A DNA stretch of 64,000 nucleotides from Arthrobacter sp. H16F315 (GCF_024124825.1 NZ_JAMXSS010000002.1:1116001-1180000); one strand, 5' to 3'. Positions 26,734 to 35,928 are shown, counted from the first letter of the stretch. A program made the numbers and translations. The notes: a model not told the origin generated them from the letters alone.

Positions 26734-27674
26734 GGCCGCGCGTATTGGTCACCGGCGCCTGCGGCCCTGCGGGCAAGGCCATCGCGGCCCAACTGAAAGC
26801 GCGCGGCATTCCTGTCCTCGGGACGGATATCCGCGAGCTGCCGGACGGGGCAGGATTCACGGTGCTCCCCGTCCCGCACGCGACGGACGCGGAACGGGTA
26901 TCAGCACTTCGGCGACTGGTTAGCCAGGAAGGCATCAATCTGGTCATTCCCACGGTCAGCGAGGAACTGCCGCAGCTCGCCGCGTTCCGGGCGGCGTTCG
27001 GAGCGGACGTGCGTGTGATGATCGGCGATCCGGGCCCGGTGGCGCTGGCCCATGACAAGCTCTTTACGGCCTGGCAACTACATGCAGCGGGCGTTCCCGT
27101 GCCCCGGTTCGGTGTGCCCAGCGACTTCGCCGATGCGGACGCTGCAATGGCCGCGCTGGGCGGACCGGTCGTCGTCACACCCCGGGCGTCCCGGGGCGGC
27201 CGGGGCGTGACAGTCGTCGATGGCGGCACGGAAATGGACTGGCAGCGCCTGCCGGACAGCCACATCGTCCAGGAATTCATCCCCGGAAACGAGTATCGGC
27301 CCATGGTTTTCGGCACACCGGCGCACAACGGTGCCGCGCCGTTTGTGGTTGTTGTGGCGAAGGTTGGGCCGGCGGACCGCATCCTTGGCAACGCCGTGAC
27401 CACTCGCCGGGCCGAGGCGGGCGAAGCGATCGACGTGGGCAACGTGGCGATGGCTGCGGTCCGCGCGCTGGGCCTCACGGGGCCTGTGGAGGTGGACGTT
27501 CGTCGACGCGCCGACGGGACACCCGTGGTCCTGACGGTGAACGCCCGATTCGGATCGAACAGCGGACTCGCGCCGGAGCTGCTCGATGCCGTGCTGGCAT
27601 CCTTTATCCTGCCCTCCTTCAACCCGGCGTCCTTCCGGCACTGCATGGGGCCGTTCGCCGATGCCATGGGTTGA
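26730..27674 (+). CDS. ATP-grasp domain protein (carbamoyl-phosphate synthase large subunit-like)
   Basis: 314 residues. The N-terminus RPRVLVTGACGPAGKAIA is a Rossmann-like pre-ATP-grasp domain. VVVTPRASRGGRGVTVV carries the ATP-grasp Lys/Arg and glycine loop. HIVQEFIPGNEYRPMVF and LTVNARFGSNSGLAPEL supply the Mg-ATP acidic/Asn positions. It should activate a carboxylate as acyl-phosphate and join it to an amine or other nucleophile. It is coupled to the small membrane gene (4-bp overlap) and ends just before the GT2 gene, hinting that it prepares or decorates the glycosyltransferase product. Substrates are unknown. Confidence 0.8.
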   Translation: MRPRVLVTGACGPAGKAIAAQLKARGIPVLGTDIRELPDGAGFTVLPVPHATDAERVSALRRLVSQEGINLVIPTVSEELPQLAAFRAAFGADVRVMIGDPGPVALAHDKLFTAWQLHAAGVPVPRFGVPSDFADADAAMAALGGPVVVTPRASRGGRGVTVVDGGTEMDWQRLPDSHIVQEFIPGNEYRPMVFGTPAHNGAAPFVVVVAKVGPADRILGNAVTTRRAEAGEAIDVGNVAMAAVRALGLTGPVEVDVRRRADGTPVVLTVNARFGSNSGLAPELLDAVLASFILPSFNPASFRHCMGPFADAMG

Positions 27675-27675
27675 A

Positions 27676-28956
27676 ATGAACGTCACCGCAGCGCTCCCGG
27701 CGGCCCAGCTCCCGCTCGTCCTCCTCGGGCTGCCGGTCCTGGTGTTCGGGCTGGTGAAACTGCTCGTTGTGCCGCTTGCCGTCTGGTTCGAACTTCGGAG
27801 CGCCCATCGCCGACGCCGCGAAGTCCCCACGTTGTTCGATGCGTGGCCCCGTGTGTCGATAATTGTCCCGGCATTCAACGAGGCAGCCGCTATTGAGGAC
27901 TGCGTCCGATCGATTCAGCGCACCCGCTACGACCGGTACGAGCTGATCCTGGTGGATGACGGTTCAACGGACTGCACCGCCACGATTATGTCGGCTCTCG
28001 CTGCCAGGGATCCCCGGATTAAGGTTCTGGCGCAGGCCAACGCCGGCAAGGCGGCAGCCTTGAACTTCGGGATCCGCAACGCCGCCGGCGAGGTCCTGAT
28101 GTTTATCGATGCGGACGTCATTCTTTCCCGGCACACCGTCGAGATGATGCTCCGCGGCTTTGACGACGAGCGAACCGGCGCGGTCTGTGGTGATGGCCGG
28201 CCGGTGAAGGTCAAAGGGGTCCAGGGCCGGGTGCTGGCTTTCACCGGCCACATCGGCGGCGGCCTGGTCCGGCGCGCCCTGGCGGTACTCGGCTGTATAC
28301 CCACCGACGTGGGTGCCATCGGCGCCTTCCCGCGAAGTGTGCTCGAACACGTGGGACTGTTCCGGCAGGACACGGTGGGCGAAGACCTGGAACTGGCCTG
28401 GCGGGTTCACAAGGCAGGCTACCGGGTGGTATTCGCCCCGAGGGCTGTTGTCCTGGCGGAGTCTCCCTTGACCGTTGGCGGCCTCTGGCGCCGACGGGTC
28501 CGCAGGTACCGCGGCCTGTTGCAGACCATGGCCTTGCACAAAGATCTGATCGGCAATCTCCGGTACGGACCGTTCGGAACGCAGCTGGTGTTCCACGCCA
28601 TTACCATGGTGGTCCTTCCGGCGGTTCAGATCCTGTTGCTCCTCGGCGTGGCCGTCCTCCTTGCGGCCGGCTACCGCCCGCCGGCCGGCGTCGACTGGGT
28701 GGTCCTGGCCTGGTTGGGCCTGCTTGTGTCGTTGGTCCTGCCGGTGTGCGCGCTGGGCGCCAACCGGGCGTGGAAAGACTTGCGGCATGTATGGGCGCTG
28801 CCGCTGATGCCGTTGTATTCGTTGTTTATGAGCCTGGCCGTGATCGCCGCACTGGTCCAGGAAATCCGGGAGAGGGTACTCCGCCGGAACAATCCCGTCC
28901 GAACGGGATCAGGTACCGCCGGCGCCCAGCGGCCACGCGCGCAACTCGGGGCCTGA
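27676..28956 (+). CDS. Membrane GT2 family glycosyltransferase
   Basis: 426 residues (an in-frame ATG at 27661 is an alternative start). One N-terminal helix precedes a GT-A domain: VSIIVPAFNEAAAIEDCV, LILVDDGSTDCT, VLMFIDADVIL (DxD), VGEDLELAWRVHKAGY (ED acid base). RRRVRRYRGLLQ follows, similar to the RxxRW motif of processive synthases. Three or more C-terminal helices follow. This is the architecture of hyaluronan/poly-GlcNAc/cellulose-type polymerases. It is predicted to polymerise or transfer sugar at the membrane. The linkage to an ATP-grasp enzyme is unusual. Confidence 0.87.
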   Translation: MNVTAALPAAQLPLVLLGLPVLVFGLVKLLVVPLAVWFELRSAHRRRREVPTLFDAWPRVSIIVPAFNEAAAIEDCVRSIQRTRYDRYELILVDDGSTDCTATIMSALAARDPRIKVLAQANAGKAAALNFGIRNAAGEVLMFIDADVILSRHTVEMMLRGFDDERTGAVCGDGRPVKVKGVQGRVLAFTGHIGGGLVRRALAVLGCIPTDVGAIGAFPRSVLEHVGLFRQDTVGEDLELAWRVHKAGYRVVFAPRAVVLAESPLTVGGLWRRRVRRYRGLLQTMALHKDLIGNLRYGPFGTQLVFHAITMVVLPAVQILLLLGVAVLLAAGYRPPAGVDWVVLAWLGLLVSLVLPVCALGANRAWKDLRHVWALPLMPLYSLFMSLAVIAALVQEIRERVLRRNNPVRTGSGTAGAQRPRAQLGA

Positions 28957-28977
28957 AAGCTGCCCCGATCACTGTGC

Positions 28978-29940
28978 CTACCCGATGGTGGCGTACAGCG
29001 CGTTGAGCTCCGCGGTGAGTTGCTTGCGCTGTTCCGGGGTGCCGATTTCCCTGCTGTCGATGTGGTTGACGGGCGCCAGCAGCCGGATGCTCGAGATGAG
29101 CCACACGGCGTCGGCGTCGTAGAGGTCGCGGGGCTCAAGCGGTCCGTAGCCCAGCTCCCAGCCGGCGGCCTTCGCCGCGGTAAACAGGGCACCCTGCGAG
29201 GTGCCGGGCAGGATCCCGCTGTCGAGCTGCGGGGTTATGAGCCGCCGGAGGGTCCGCACGCCGCCGGCACCGTCGTCGGCGGTTTCCAGATGGGCAAGCA
29301 GGACAGTCGACGTCGGGCCCTCCAGGACCTTGCCGTCCGCGGAGGTGAAGATAACGTCGTCGGCACCCTGGGCATGCGCGTAGCGCAGCGCGGCCATGTT
29401 GACGGCGTAGGAGAGCGTCTTGGCGCCCATGAGCAGCCAGGGCGCCCGTTCAGCGACTTCACTGTCATAGCCGCGGTCCAGCAGGATGACGTCGATCCCG
29501 GTCTCGCGTTGGCGCCGGCCGATGGCGCCGGGGACGGAGGCCTGGACCCAGCAGGTTGGCCCGGCGGCGCCTTCAACGCCCCGGGTCACGAGCAGTTTAA
29601 CAACGAGTTCGTCGTCCGCTGAGTCTCCGGCGCCGGGTACGTGCTGGCCCCGGTACTCGCTGATGGCCGTCGTGATCGCCCGGCGCCAGCGATCCTCCGC
29701 CGGGAGGTCAAGCTCCAGCAACCCGGCGGAACCGGCCAGCCGATTCAGGTGCGCCTGAAGCTTCCGGGGCTGCCCGCCAACGGCCAGCAGCGACTCGAAA
29801 ACACCGTCGCCGCGAGTGGCCCCTTGGTCCGTCGCCATCAATTGCGGCTTCGTGGCATCGGCCACCCGGCCGCCGTCGAACGCGGTATCCAGGAAGACCA
29901 GCACCGGGGCCGGGCCGGGAACACCGGCAGGAGAATTCAT
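28978..29940 (-). CDS. pabC: Aminotransferase class IV (aminodeoxychorismate lyase-like)
   Basis: 320 residues of PLP fold-type IV. The motifs are TRGDGVFESLLAVGG, a Lys in LLMGAKTLSYAVNMAALRYA (PLP Schiff base), ADDVIFTSADGKVLEGPTSTV and LPGTSQGALF. 4-Amino-4-deoxychorismate lyase makes p-aminobenzoate for folate. The presence of a PabB gene 1.6 kb away (31526-33586) supports this over D-amino-acid or branched-chain aminotransferase. It is separated from pabB by the oppositely oriented cls gene. Confidence 0.8.
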   Translation of the reverse strand: MNSPAGVPGPAPVLVFLDTAFDGGRVADATKPQLMATDQGATRGDGVFESLLAVGGQPRKLQAHLNRLAGSAGLLELDLPAEDRWRRAITTAISEYRGQHVPGAGDSADDELVVKLLVTRGVEGAAGPTCWVQASVPGAIGRRQRETGIDVILLDRGYDSEVAERAPWLLMGAKTLSYAVNMAALRYAHAQGADDVIFTSADGKVLEGPTSTVLLAHLETADDGAGGVRTLRRLITPQLDSGILPGTSQGALFTAAKAAGWELGYGPLEPRDLYDADAVWLISSIRLLAPVNHIDSREIGTPEQRKQLTAELNALYATIG

Positions 29941-30033
29941 GACTTCAGCTTAGCGCCGCGGACCACGGGATAGGATTTGACGGTTGCCCGTTCCGGAAAG
30001 GTTCCGCGGGTCTGGAACTTGAGGGGTTCGCCT

Positions 30034-31509
30034 GTGCTGTGGCCATTTTCGCTGGCGGAGACACTCCCGCCCTGGATGCTGCTGATCCTGTCCGTGGTGG
30101 ACCTGGGGATCCGGGTGCTGGCACTGGGCATCATCCCCGGAAACCGACGCCCCACCACGGCCATGGCCTGGCTCCTGATCATCTTTTTTGTCCCCGCATT
30201 GGGCCTGGTCCTGTTCCTGCTTTTTGGCAACTTCAGGCTGTCCCGCAGGCGCCGTGCGCAGCAGGACGCTGTGAATACCCGGGTACGGGCCGGCACCTCC
30301 GATCTGGCGATGCAGGAAAGCCGGTACAGCGGCCCGGAATGGGTGGCCTCCGCAGCGGAGCTGAACCAAACCCTCGGTTCACTGCCGATGGTGGACGGCA
30401 ACCAGGTGGAGCTCCTGCCCGGCTACCCGGACTCGATCAAGGCGATGGCAGCGGCCGTCCGTAAAGCAGAGTCATTTGTCAACGCCGAGTTCTATATCCT
30501 GAGCTCCGACCACGTCACCGACGATCTGCTGACCGCGATGGAAGAGGCGGCCGAGCGCGGCGTCGAAGTCCGGCTCCTGTTCGACCACCTCGGCACCTTG
30601 CGCATCAAGGGTTACAGCAAGCTGATCGCCCGGCTCAAGGCCAGCAAAATCCGCTGGCGGCCGATGTTGCCGCTGCGGCCTGTGCACGGTCAATGGCGCC
30701 GGCCGGACCTGCGCAACCACCGCAAGATCATGGTGATCGACGGCGAGCTTGCCTTCACCGGGTCGCAGAACCTGATCGAGCCCTCCTACAACAACCCCAG
30801 GCACCGCAAAGTCGGCCGCGAATGGGTCGAACTGATGGCGAGCCTGCGCGGGCCGATTGTCACCACCCTCAACGTCGTCTTCGCCACGGACTGGCTCAGT
30901 GAAACGGACGAGTCCCTCGAGGATCAGCTCGCGCACCGGCCCGAAACACACGCAGGCGACGTGACGGCGCAGGTGGTTCCCAGCGGCCCCGGCTTCATCA
31001 CGGAAAACAACCTGCGGCTTTTCAACACATTGATTTACTCGGCCCAGCACAATATTTCGATCTGCAGCCCCTATTTCGTCCCGGACGATTCACTGCTGTA
31101 CGCCGTGACGACGGCAGCCCAGCGCGGCGTGGAGGTCGAGCTGTTCGTCTCGGAAAAGGGCGACCAGTTCCTCGTCCACCACGCCCAGCAGTCCTACTAT
31201 GAGGCGCTCCTCGAAGCCGGGGTACGCATCTACCTGTACAAGGCGCCGTTTGTGCTGCACGCCAAGCACTTCACCATCGATGACGAGGTCGCCGTGCTGG
31301 GCTCCAGCAACATGGACATGCGCTCCTTCTCGCTGAACCTTGAGGTTTCAGTGATGCTCCTGGGCGCGGACGTGGTGCGACGCGTCAGCGCCGTGGCGGA
31401 CACCTACCGGGGGCTCTCGCGCGAACTGACGCTCGAGGACTGGATGCGGCGGCCCGTGGGGGTTAAGTATGTGGACAATGTGGCCCGCCTGACGGCCACG
31501 TTGCAGTAG
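30034..31509 (+). CDS. cls: Cardiolipin synthase (PLD superfamily)
   Basis: 491 residues. Two N-terminal membrane helices (MLLILSVVDLGIRVLAL and AMAWLLIIFFVPALGLVLF) precede two phospholipase D repeats. Each has an HKD motif: NHRKIMVIDGELAFTGSQN and HAKHFTIDDEVAVLGSSNMD. It joins two phosphatidylglycerols into cardiolipin in the membrane. I chose GTG 30034 because GAGGGG lies seven bases before it. A TTG at 29977 would add 19 residues without a ribosome-binding site. Confidence 0.92.
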   Translation: MLWPFSLAETLPPWMLLILSVVDLGIRVLALGIIPGNRRPTTAMAWLLIIFFVPALGLVLFLLFGNFRLSRRRRAQQDAVNTRVRAGTSDLAMQESRYSGPEWVASAAELNQTLGSLPMVDGNQVELLPGYPDSIKAMAAAVRKAESFVNAEFYILSSDHVTDDLLTAMEEAAERGVEVRLLFDHLGTLRIKGYSKLIARLKASKIRWRPMLPLRPVHGQWRRPDLRNHRKIMVIDGELAFTGSQNLIEPSYNNPRHRKVGREWVELMASLRGPIVTTLNVVFATDWLSETDESLEDQLAHRPETHAGDVTAQVVPSGPGFITENNLRLFNTLIYSAQHNISICSPYFVPDDSLLYAVTTAAQRGVEVELFVSEKGDQFLVHHAQQSYYEALLEAGVRIYLYKAPFVLHAKHFTIDDEVAVLGSSNMDMRSFSLNLEVSVMLLGADVVRRVSAVADTYRGLSRELTLEDWMRRPVGVKYVDNVARLTATLQ

Positions 31510-31525
31510 CGCCGCAGCGCACGAG

Positions 31526-33586
31526 TCAGCCGGCCGGGAACTGCGCGCCCAGCGCAGTGAGAACGCCGAAGGCCTTGGTCCGGATCTCTTCGTACTCCGC
31601 CTGGGGTGAGGAGCCTGCCGTAATGGCACCGCCGACGCCGAGGCTGAGCCCGGTGCGGCCGCCGGGCAGCTGAGTGAGAACGAGGGCCCGGATGGCGACG
31701 GCCAGGTCGGTCGCGCCGTTGAGCGAGAAATAGCCGATCGCGCCGGAGTACACGCCCCGGGGTGCTCCCTCAAGCCGGTCGAGGATGGCCATGGTGCTGA
31801 CCTTGGGGGCGCCCGTCATGGAGCCGGCGGGGAAACACGCCGCAACGGCCTCGGCCCGGGGCATCCCCGGTTTGAGGCGGGCATCGATGGTGCTGACCAG
31901 CTGGTGCACTGTTGCGTAGCTTTCGATCGCGCATAGCCTGCTGACCGATACCGAGCCCGGCACGGCGAAGTGGCTGAGGTCGTTGCGGAGCAGGTCCACG
32001 ATCATGATGTTCTCGGCGCGGTCCTTCGGGGAGGACTCGAGCTCGTGCCGCAGCAACGCGTCCCGTGCCGGATCCGCATCCCGGGGCCGGGTGCCCTTGA
32101 TCGGCTCGGCGCGCATGGCACCGTCGGGCGCGATCCGCAGGAACCGCTCCGGCGAGGTGCTCGCCACAGTGAGGTCACCGAAGCGCAGGTAGCTGGCGAA
32201 CGGCGCGGGATTGCCCCGCCGCAGCATCAGGTACGCCTGCCAAGGCTCGAGGGTCGCGGCGGGAAGATTGGCGGTCAGTGCAGTGGTCAGGCAGACCTCG
32301 TAGCTGTTGCCTTCGGTAATCTCGTGCTGCGCCCGGCTGATTTTGAACTTATAGGATGCTTCCGAGTCCCGGGCCGTAAAGTCCGGGCCGCCGTGGCCTG
32401 GTGCGCGGGGTTCGAGGACGTGGCCGGCGCCGGCCGGCTTTCGGTTGCTTGCCTCGGTGATGGCGGAGCGGGCAGTAGCCAGCCAGTCTCCGGCGTCTGC
32501 GGCGCCCAGCGCCAGCAGCCAGACCGTGCGCTCCACGTGGTCCAGGACCACTGCGCGACCGGCGAAAAGCAGGCAGGCATCCGGGGTCCCGGCCGATACG
32601 TCGCTGCCGCCGGTCTCACGTTTGAGTTCGTAGCCGAGGTAGCCGAGCCAGCCCAAAGTGAACCCGCACGGATAGTCCTCGGGGCCGCGGAGTGTGGGCT
32701 GGCCCCAGACGCCGTCGAGCCAGCGGAAGAACGGCCCCTCGGTCGTGACGCTGGCGTTTCCGACGCTCACACAAGTTGTCCCCGAGTTGTGCCGGACCGA
32801 CTGTCCGTAAGGGCCGCCGTCGTCCGCCAGGATGCTGAAGCGGCTGCGTTCCGCCGCCGCACCGCCGTCGGGCGCCACGGGCGTCAGCGATGAGTCGAGC
32901 CAGACGGCATTGGCCGAGCCGCCGAAGAGGGCTTCGAACACCAGGACCGGGTCCGGGACGGCGTCGATCCGTTCGGCCTGCAGCTCCAGCCCGGTGCGTG
33001 CACTGCGTTCGGGCAGCAGCACCGGAGCCAGGGCCGGCAGGTACAAGAGGGACTGCAGTACTTCCGCAGGGGCGGCGCCGTCGGCACGGTTGAGCACCCG
33101 GACATCGGCGCGGGCCGGAACGTCATCCCCGGCCAGCCACTCCTGCTCCTGGGCGGCCCACTGGTCCCAGAACGGTTCGTACGTTTCACCGTCGCGGGCC
33201 AGGGCCCTGCTGCGCCGGTCTTGTTCGGGCGAATCGGCCCAGATCACGGCGGCAAGGAAGGGGAGGGCGGCTGCGGCGGCAGCACCCACGCCTTCCACCA
33301 GGACGATTTCAGCGGGCTGGGTGGTGCGGGTGGCGCCGTCGTAGTGGGCTGTCCAGTCCCAACTGACCCATTCGGCGGGCTCGCTGCGGTGCAGCGGGGC
33401 CAGGACCGTGGAGACGTAACGCTCGACGCCGGCCACAAGCCCGTTCCAGCCGGGATAGATGTCTTCCAGATGGAAGAGGGAGACCTTGTGGTGTTCGCGG
33501 AGAGTCGCCGCCAGCTCGATCGCCAAGGTGGTCTTGCCGGCGCCGGATCGTCCGTCGATGGCGATGATGACGGGTGCGGGACTCAT
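31526..33586 (-). CDS. pabB: Fusion: P-loop kinase domain + aminodeoxychorismate synthase component I (PabB)
   Basis: 686 residues. Residues 1-190 are a uridine-kinase-like P-loop domain with Walker A GRSGAGKT (12-19) and EIVLVEGVGAAA. The rest is a chorismate-binding enzyme: EGNSYEVCLTTALTA, STSPERFLRI, EPIKGTRPRD, AENIMIVDLLRNDL, FPAGSMTGAPKVSTM and RGVYSGAIGYFS. The PIKGT Lys favours aminodeoxychorismate synthase. PabB aminates chorismate with ammonia from a PabA glutaminase, which is absent here; actinobacterial PabA-PabB fusions are commoner. The kinase domain's role is unknown. It overlaps the phosphatase stop by 4 bp. Confidence 0.86.
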   Translation of the reverse strand: MSPAPVIIAIDGRSGAGKTTLAIELAATLREHHKVSLFHLEDIYPGWNGLVAGVERYVSTVLAPLHRSEPAEWVSWDWTAHYDGATRTTQPAEIVLVEGVGAAAAAALPFLAAVIWADSPEQDRRSRALARDGETYEPFWDQWAAQEQEWLAGDDVPARADVRVLNRADGAAPAEVLQSLLYLPALAPVLLPERSARTGLELQAERIDAVPDPVLVFEALFGGSANAVWLDSSLTPVAPDGGAAAERSRFSILADDGGPYGQSVRHNSGTTCVSVGNASVTTEGPFFRWLDGVWGQPTLRGPEDYPCGFTLGWLGYLGYELKRETGGSDVSAGTPDACLLFAGRAVVLDHVERTVWLLALGAADAGDWLATARSAITEASNRKPAGAGHVLEPRAPGHGGPDFTARDSEASYKFKISRAQHEITEGNSYEVCLTTALTANLPAATLEPWQAYLMLRRGNPAPFASYLRFGDLTVASTSPERFLRIAPDGAMRAEPIKGTRPRDADPARDALLRHELESSPKDRAENIMIVDLLRNDLSHFAVPGSVSVSRLCAIESYATVHQLVSTIDARLKPGMPRAEAVAACFPAGSMTGAPKVSTMAILDRLEGAPRGVYSGAIGYFSLNGATDLAVAIRALVLTQLPGGRTGLSLGVGGAITAGSSPQAEYEEIRTKAFGVLTALGAQFPAG

Positions 33587-34164
33587 GATTTAGAGCGTAC
33601 CCGCTGCCCTGCATTGGGTTGATCACTGCCCGGTTGTTGCCCGCCCGGCCGTTGACGCCGGGCGAGCTCCGTTCGGACATGCGCCACGATCCCGGGCAGT
33701 GCGGCGCGGATCAGGTCCCAGGTGAGGTCGAAGTCCGCGTGGCCGCCGTACCAGGGGTCGTCGATGCCCTGGTCGAGGGGATCCTTGCCCGCGACGGCCG
33801 GATCGAAGCTGCGCAGCATCCGGATCTTGGACCCGGATTCGCGGTCCGGTGCGGCCTGCTGCAACCAGCCGAAATGGTCCACGTCCAGGGCAAGGATGAG
33901 GTCGCGGTTGTGGAACCATCTGGTGTCCCATTCGCGTGCCACGTGACGTTCCGAGGAAATGCCGTTGGCGGTGAGTTTGCGGGCGGCCCGCGGATCAATC
34001 GGGCGGCCCACTTCGTAGGCCGTGATCCCCGCCGAGTCAACGACGGCGCCGGCCAGGCCATCCGCGGCGATGGCCTCCGCCAGCATCAGTTCGGCCATCG
34101 GCGACCGGCAGATGTTCCCGGTGCAGACCGCGATGATCCGGTACTGGCTCGACGGTGAGGTCAT
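33583..34164 (-). CDS. Low-molecular-weight protein-tyrosine phosphatase
   Basis: 193 residues. The N-terminal P-loop CTGNICRS (Cys14, Arg20) is the CX5R active site. The acid loop DDPWYGG near residue 138 supplies the general-acid Asp. The C-terminal 30 residues are Gln/Arg/Pro-rich and disordered. It dephosphorylates tyrosine, or in some families acts as arsenate reductase; the length and DPWYGG favour phosphatase. It overlaps the start of the pabB fusion by 4 bp (ATGA). Confidence 0.92.
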   Translation of the reverse strand: MTSPSSQYRIIAVCTGNICRSPMAELMLAEAIAADGLAGAVVDSAGITAYEVGRPIDPRAARKLTANGISSERHVAREWDTRWFHNRDLILALDVDHFGWLQQAAPDRESGSKIRMLRSFDPAVAGKDPLDQGIDDPWYGGHADFDLTWDLIRAALPGIVAHVRTELARRQRPGGQQPGSDQPNAGQRVRSKS

Positions 34165-34253
34165 AGTGCAAGCATGGATTATGCGGCTCCGCTTGGCTAG
34201 TTCCCGGCGGTGGATGTTACAGGCTTTGTCACATCATATTTGCAAGGTTTGAA

Positions 34254-34748
34254 CTATTGGCCTGCGGGACTCCCGGACCAGACGGCCTTGCGGAGAATGG
34301 ACCGCAGAGACGCCACCTCCTCGCCGGTAAGCATGACCAGCTGTCGCGCCTCGGCGGCCTGGGTTGCCTTCTGGGCGGCAGCGTGGAGGGTGCGGCCTGC
34401 TTTTGTGGCGGACACCAGTTTCTGCCGCCGGTCTGAGGGTCCCGGCTTTCTTTCCACGAGGCCGCGCTGTTCCAGCTCATCAATGAGTGCCACGATCTGG
34501 CTGGGATCCAGGCTGAGGAACTCGGCCAGTTCGCGTTGGGTGGGTCCCAGATTGCCGCAGGCCAGCGCCAGCACGGAGTAGGACCGCTCCTTCAGCCCGA
34601 ACTCTGCAAGGGCCGCGTTGTTGAGCACGCTGCCGGCGGCGTGCAGCTTGGCCAGCAGGAAGCCTATGTCAGTGCTGATGCTTGATTCCGCCAGCCGGGT
34701 GGAAGCCTCGCCGGAGCTTTCGGCGGCGAGGTGTACCTGTTGTGTCAT
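34254..34748 (-). CDS. phdR: MarR-family regulator of the phenylpropanoid (phd/cou-like) cluster
   Basis: 164 residues from ATG 34748. A winged HTH (TQRELAEFLSLDPSQIVALIDELEQRGLVER) and wing (GPSDRRQKLVSATKAG) are clear. It is divergent from a CoA-dependent catabolic operon with the same content as C. glutamicum phdBCDE-phdT-phdA and Rhodococcus cou, whose MarR repressors (PhdR, CouR) release DNA on binding phenylpropanoid-CoA. Two 13-bp TTGA-N5-TCAA sites lie in the shared intergenic region. The symbol rests on synteny and regulator family, not on alignment. Confidence 0.75.
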   Translation of the reverse strand: MTQQVHLAAESSGEASTRLAESSISTDIGFLLAKLHAAGSVLNNAALAEFGLKERSYSVLALACGNLGPTQRELAEFLSLDPSQIVALIDELEQRGLVERKPGPSDRRQKLVSATKAGRTLHAAAQKATQAAEARQLVMLTGEEVASLRSILRKAVWSGSPAGQ

Positions 34749-34780
34749 GGTGCCTTTCGGGCGGGTAGCCAGCCGGGTCG

Positions 34781-34793
34781 TTGAATTATTCAA
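34781..34793. promoter_or_regulatory. Candidate PhdR operator 1
   Basis: TTGAATTATTCAA, an inverted repeat TTGA-N5-TCAA, 33 bp upstream of phdR. The same 13-bp architecture recurs at 34885-34897 (TTGACATTCTCAA). Position and symmetry fit an autoregulatory MarR site; binding is inferred. Confidence 0.55.
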
Positions 34794-34884
34794 TGATCCC
34801 ACGTGCACCGCGCCTGCGAAAAGCGTGCACCGGGAGCGGTGAATGCGGCGGGTGGGGAAGCTGATTGGATGCAGAAATAAATCA

Positions 34885-34913
34885 TTGACATTCTCAAGGA
34901 TTAAGTTTCTAAT
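34885..34913 (+). promoter_or_regulatory. Promoter of the phd-like operon with overlapping operator 2
   Basis: TTGACA (34885-34890), a 17-bp spacer and TCTAAT (34908-34913) make a near-consensus sigma-70-type promoter 78 bp before the first gene. The second TTGA-N5-TCAA dyad (34885-34897) covers the -35 hexamer, so MarR binding should block RNA polymerase. Confidence 0.72.
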
Positions 34914-34991
34914 TGAAGCAGTCAAGGGAGATGTGCATCACACGCAGGCTCCCTGGGATATCCGCCGCAAGGCGCAGTGCAAAGGAGCAGC

Positions 34992-35927
34992 ATGAGCCTG
35001 TCAGGGAAAGTAGCAATCGTCACCGGAAGCGGCCGCGGCCTGGGTCTGGCGTACGCCCGGGAACTCGCCCGCCAGGGCGCCGCCGTCGTGATCAACGATG
35101 TGGATGCCGACGTGGCCGCTGAAGCGGTCCGGACCATTGAGGCCGACGGCGGCCGCGTCGTCGCCGTCGTCGCTCCGGTGGGCAGCACCGAAGCCGCCCG
35201 GCAGCTCGTGCAGAAAGCGGTGGAGGCTTTCGGCCGGCTCGACATCCTGGTCACCAACGCCGGCATCCTGCGGGACAAGTCCCTGCTGAAGATGACGGAC
35301 GAGGACTTTGACCTCGTCATTAACGTCCACCTCAAGGGCACCTTCACCTGCGCCCGCGAAGCGTTCACCTACTTCAAGGAAAACGGTATCGCCGGCCGCA
35401 TCATCACCATCGGATCGCCCACCGGCCAGCGCGGCAACTTCGGCCAGACCAACTACGCCGCCGCCAAGGCCGGAATCGTCGGCATGGTCCGCACCTGGGC
35501 GCTGGAAATGAAGAAGGCCGGCGTCACCGCCAACGCCGTCATCCCGGTGGCCGCCACCGCCATGACCAAGACCGTCCCGTACTTCCAGAAGGCCGTCGAA
35601 GCGGACGAACGCGGCGAGGCCATGCCGGCCTTCTTCCGTCACGATCTGGGGTTCGGAACCGCCGACGACGTCGCCGGACTCGTTGCCTTCCTCGCCTCCG
35701 ACGCAGCTGCCGGCATCACCGGCCAGGCGATCGGCGCCGGCGGGGACCGTCTGCAGCTCTGGACCCACCCGGGGGCTGCCGTTACCGAGTACCGCGAAGG
35801 TGGCTGGGGCTATGCCGACCTGATCGAAAACTTTGGCAAGCTCTTCGGCGACAAGCTGCAAAGCGTCGGCGAGGAATTCCTGCCGCTTCCGGAAGAGCTC
35901 AAGCCCGAACCGGCAGAGGTCCGCTGA
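34992..35927 (+). CDS. phdB: SDR 3-hydroxyacyl-CoA dehydrogenase-type enzyme, phenylpropanoid cluster
   Basis: 311 residues of the short-chain dehydrogenase family. The NAD-binding TGSGRGLG is at residues 11-18, NAG is at about 90, and the active-site YAAAK lies in FGQTNYAAAKAGIVG. Its C-terminal 60 residues extend past the usual fold. In the proposed pathway it oxidises the 3-hydroxyacyl-CoA made by the MaoC hydratase to a beta-keto thioester. It is the first gene behind TTGACA/TCTAAT, with AAGGAG in front of ATG 34992. The symbol follows the order SDR-amidohydrolase-ACAD-MaoC. Confidence 0.8.
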   Translation: MSLSGKVAIVTGSGRGLGLAYARELARQGAAVVINDVDADVAAEAVRTIEADGGRVVAVVAPVGSTEAARQLVQKAVEAFGRLDILVTNAGILRDKSLLKMTDEDFDLVINVHLKGTFTCAREAFTYFKENGIAGRIITIGSPTGQRGNFGQTNYAAAKAGIVGMVRTWALEMKKAGVTANAVIPVAATAMTKTVPYFQKAVEADERGEAMPAFFRHDLGFGTADDVAGLVAFLASDAAAGITGQAIGAGGDRLQLWTHPGAAVTEYREGGWGYADLIENFGKLFGDKLQSVGEEFLPLPEELKPEPAEVR

Positions 35928-35928
35928 C

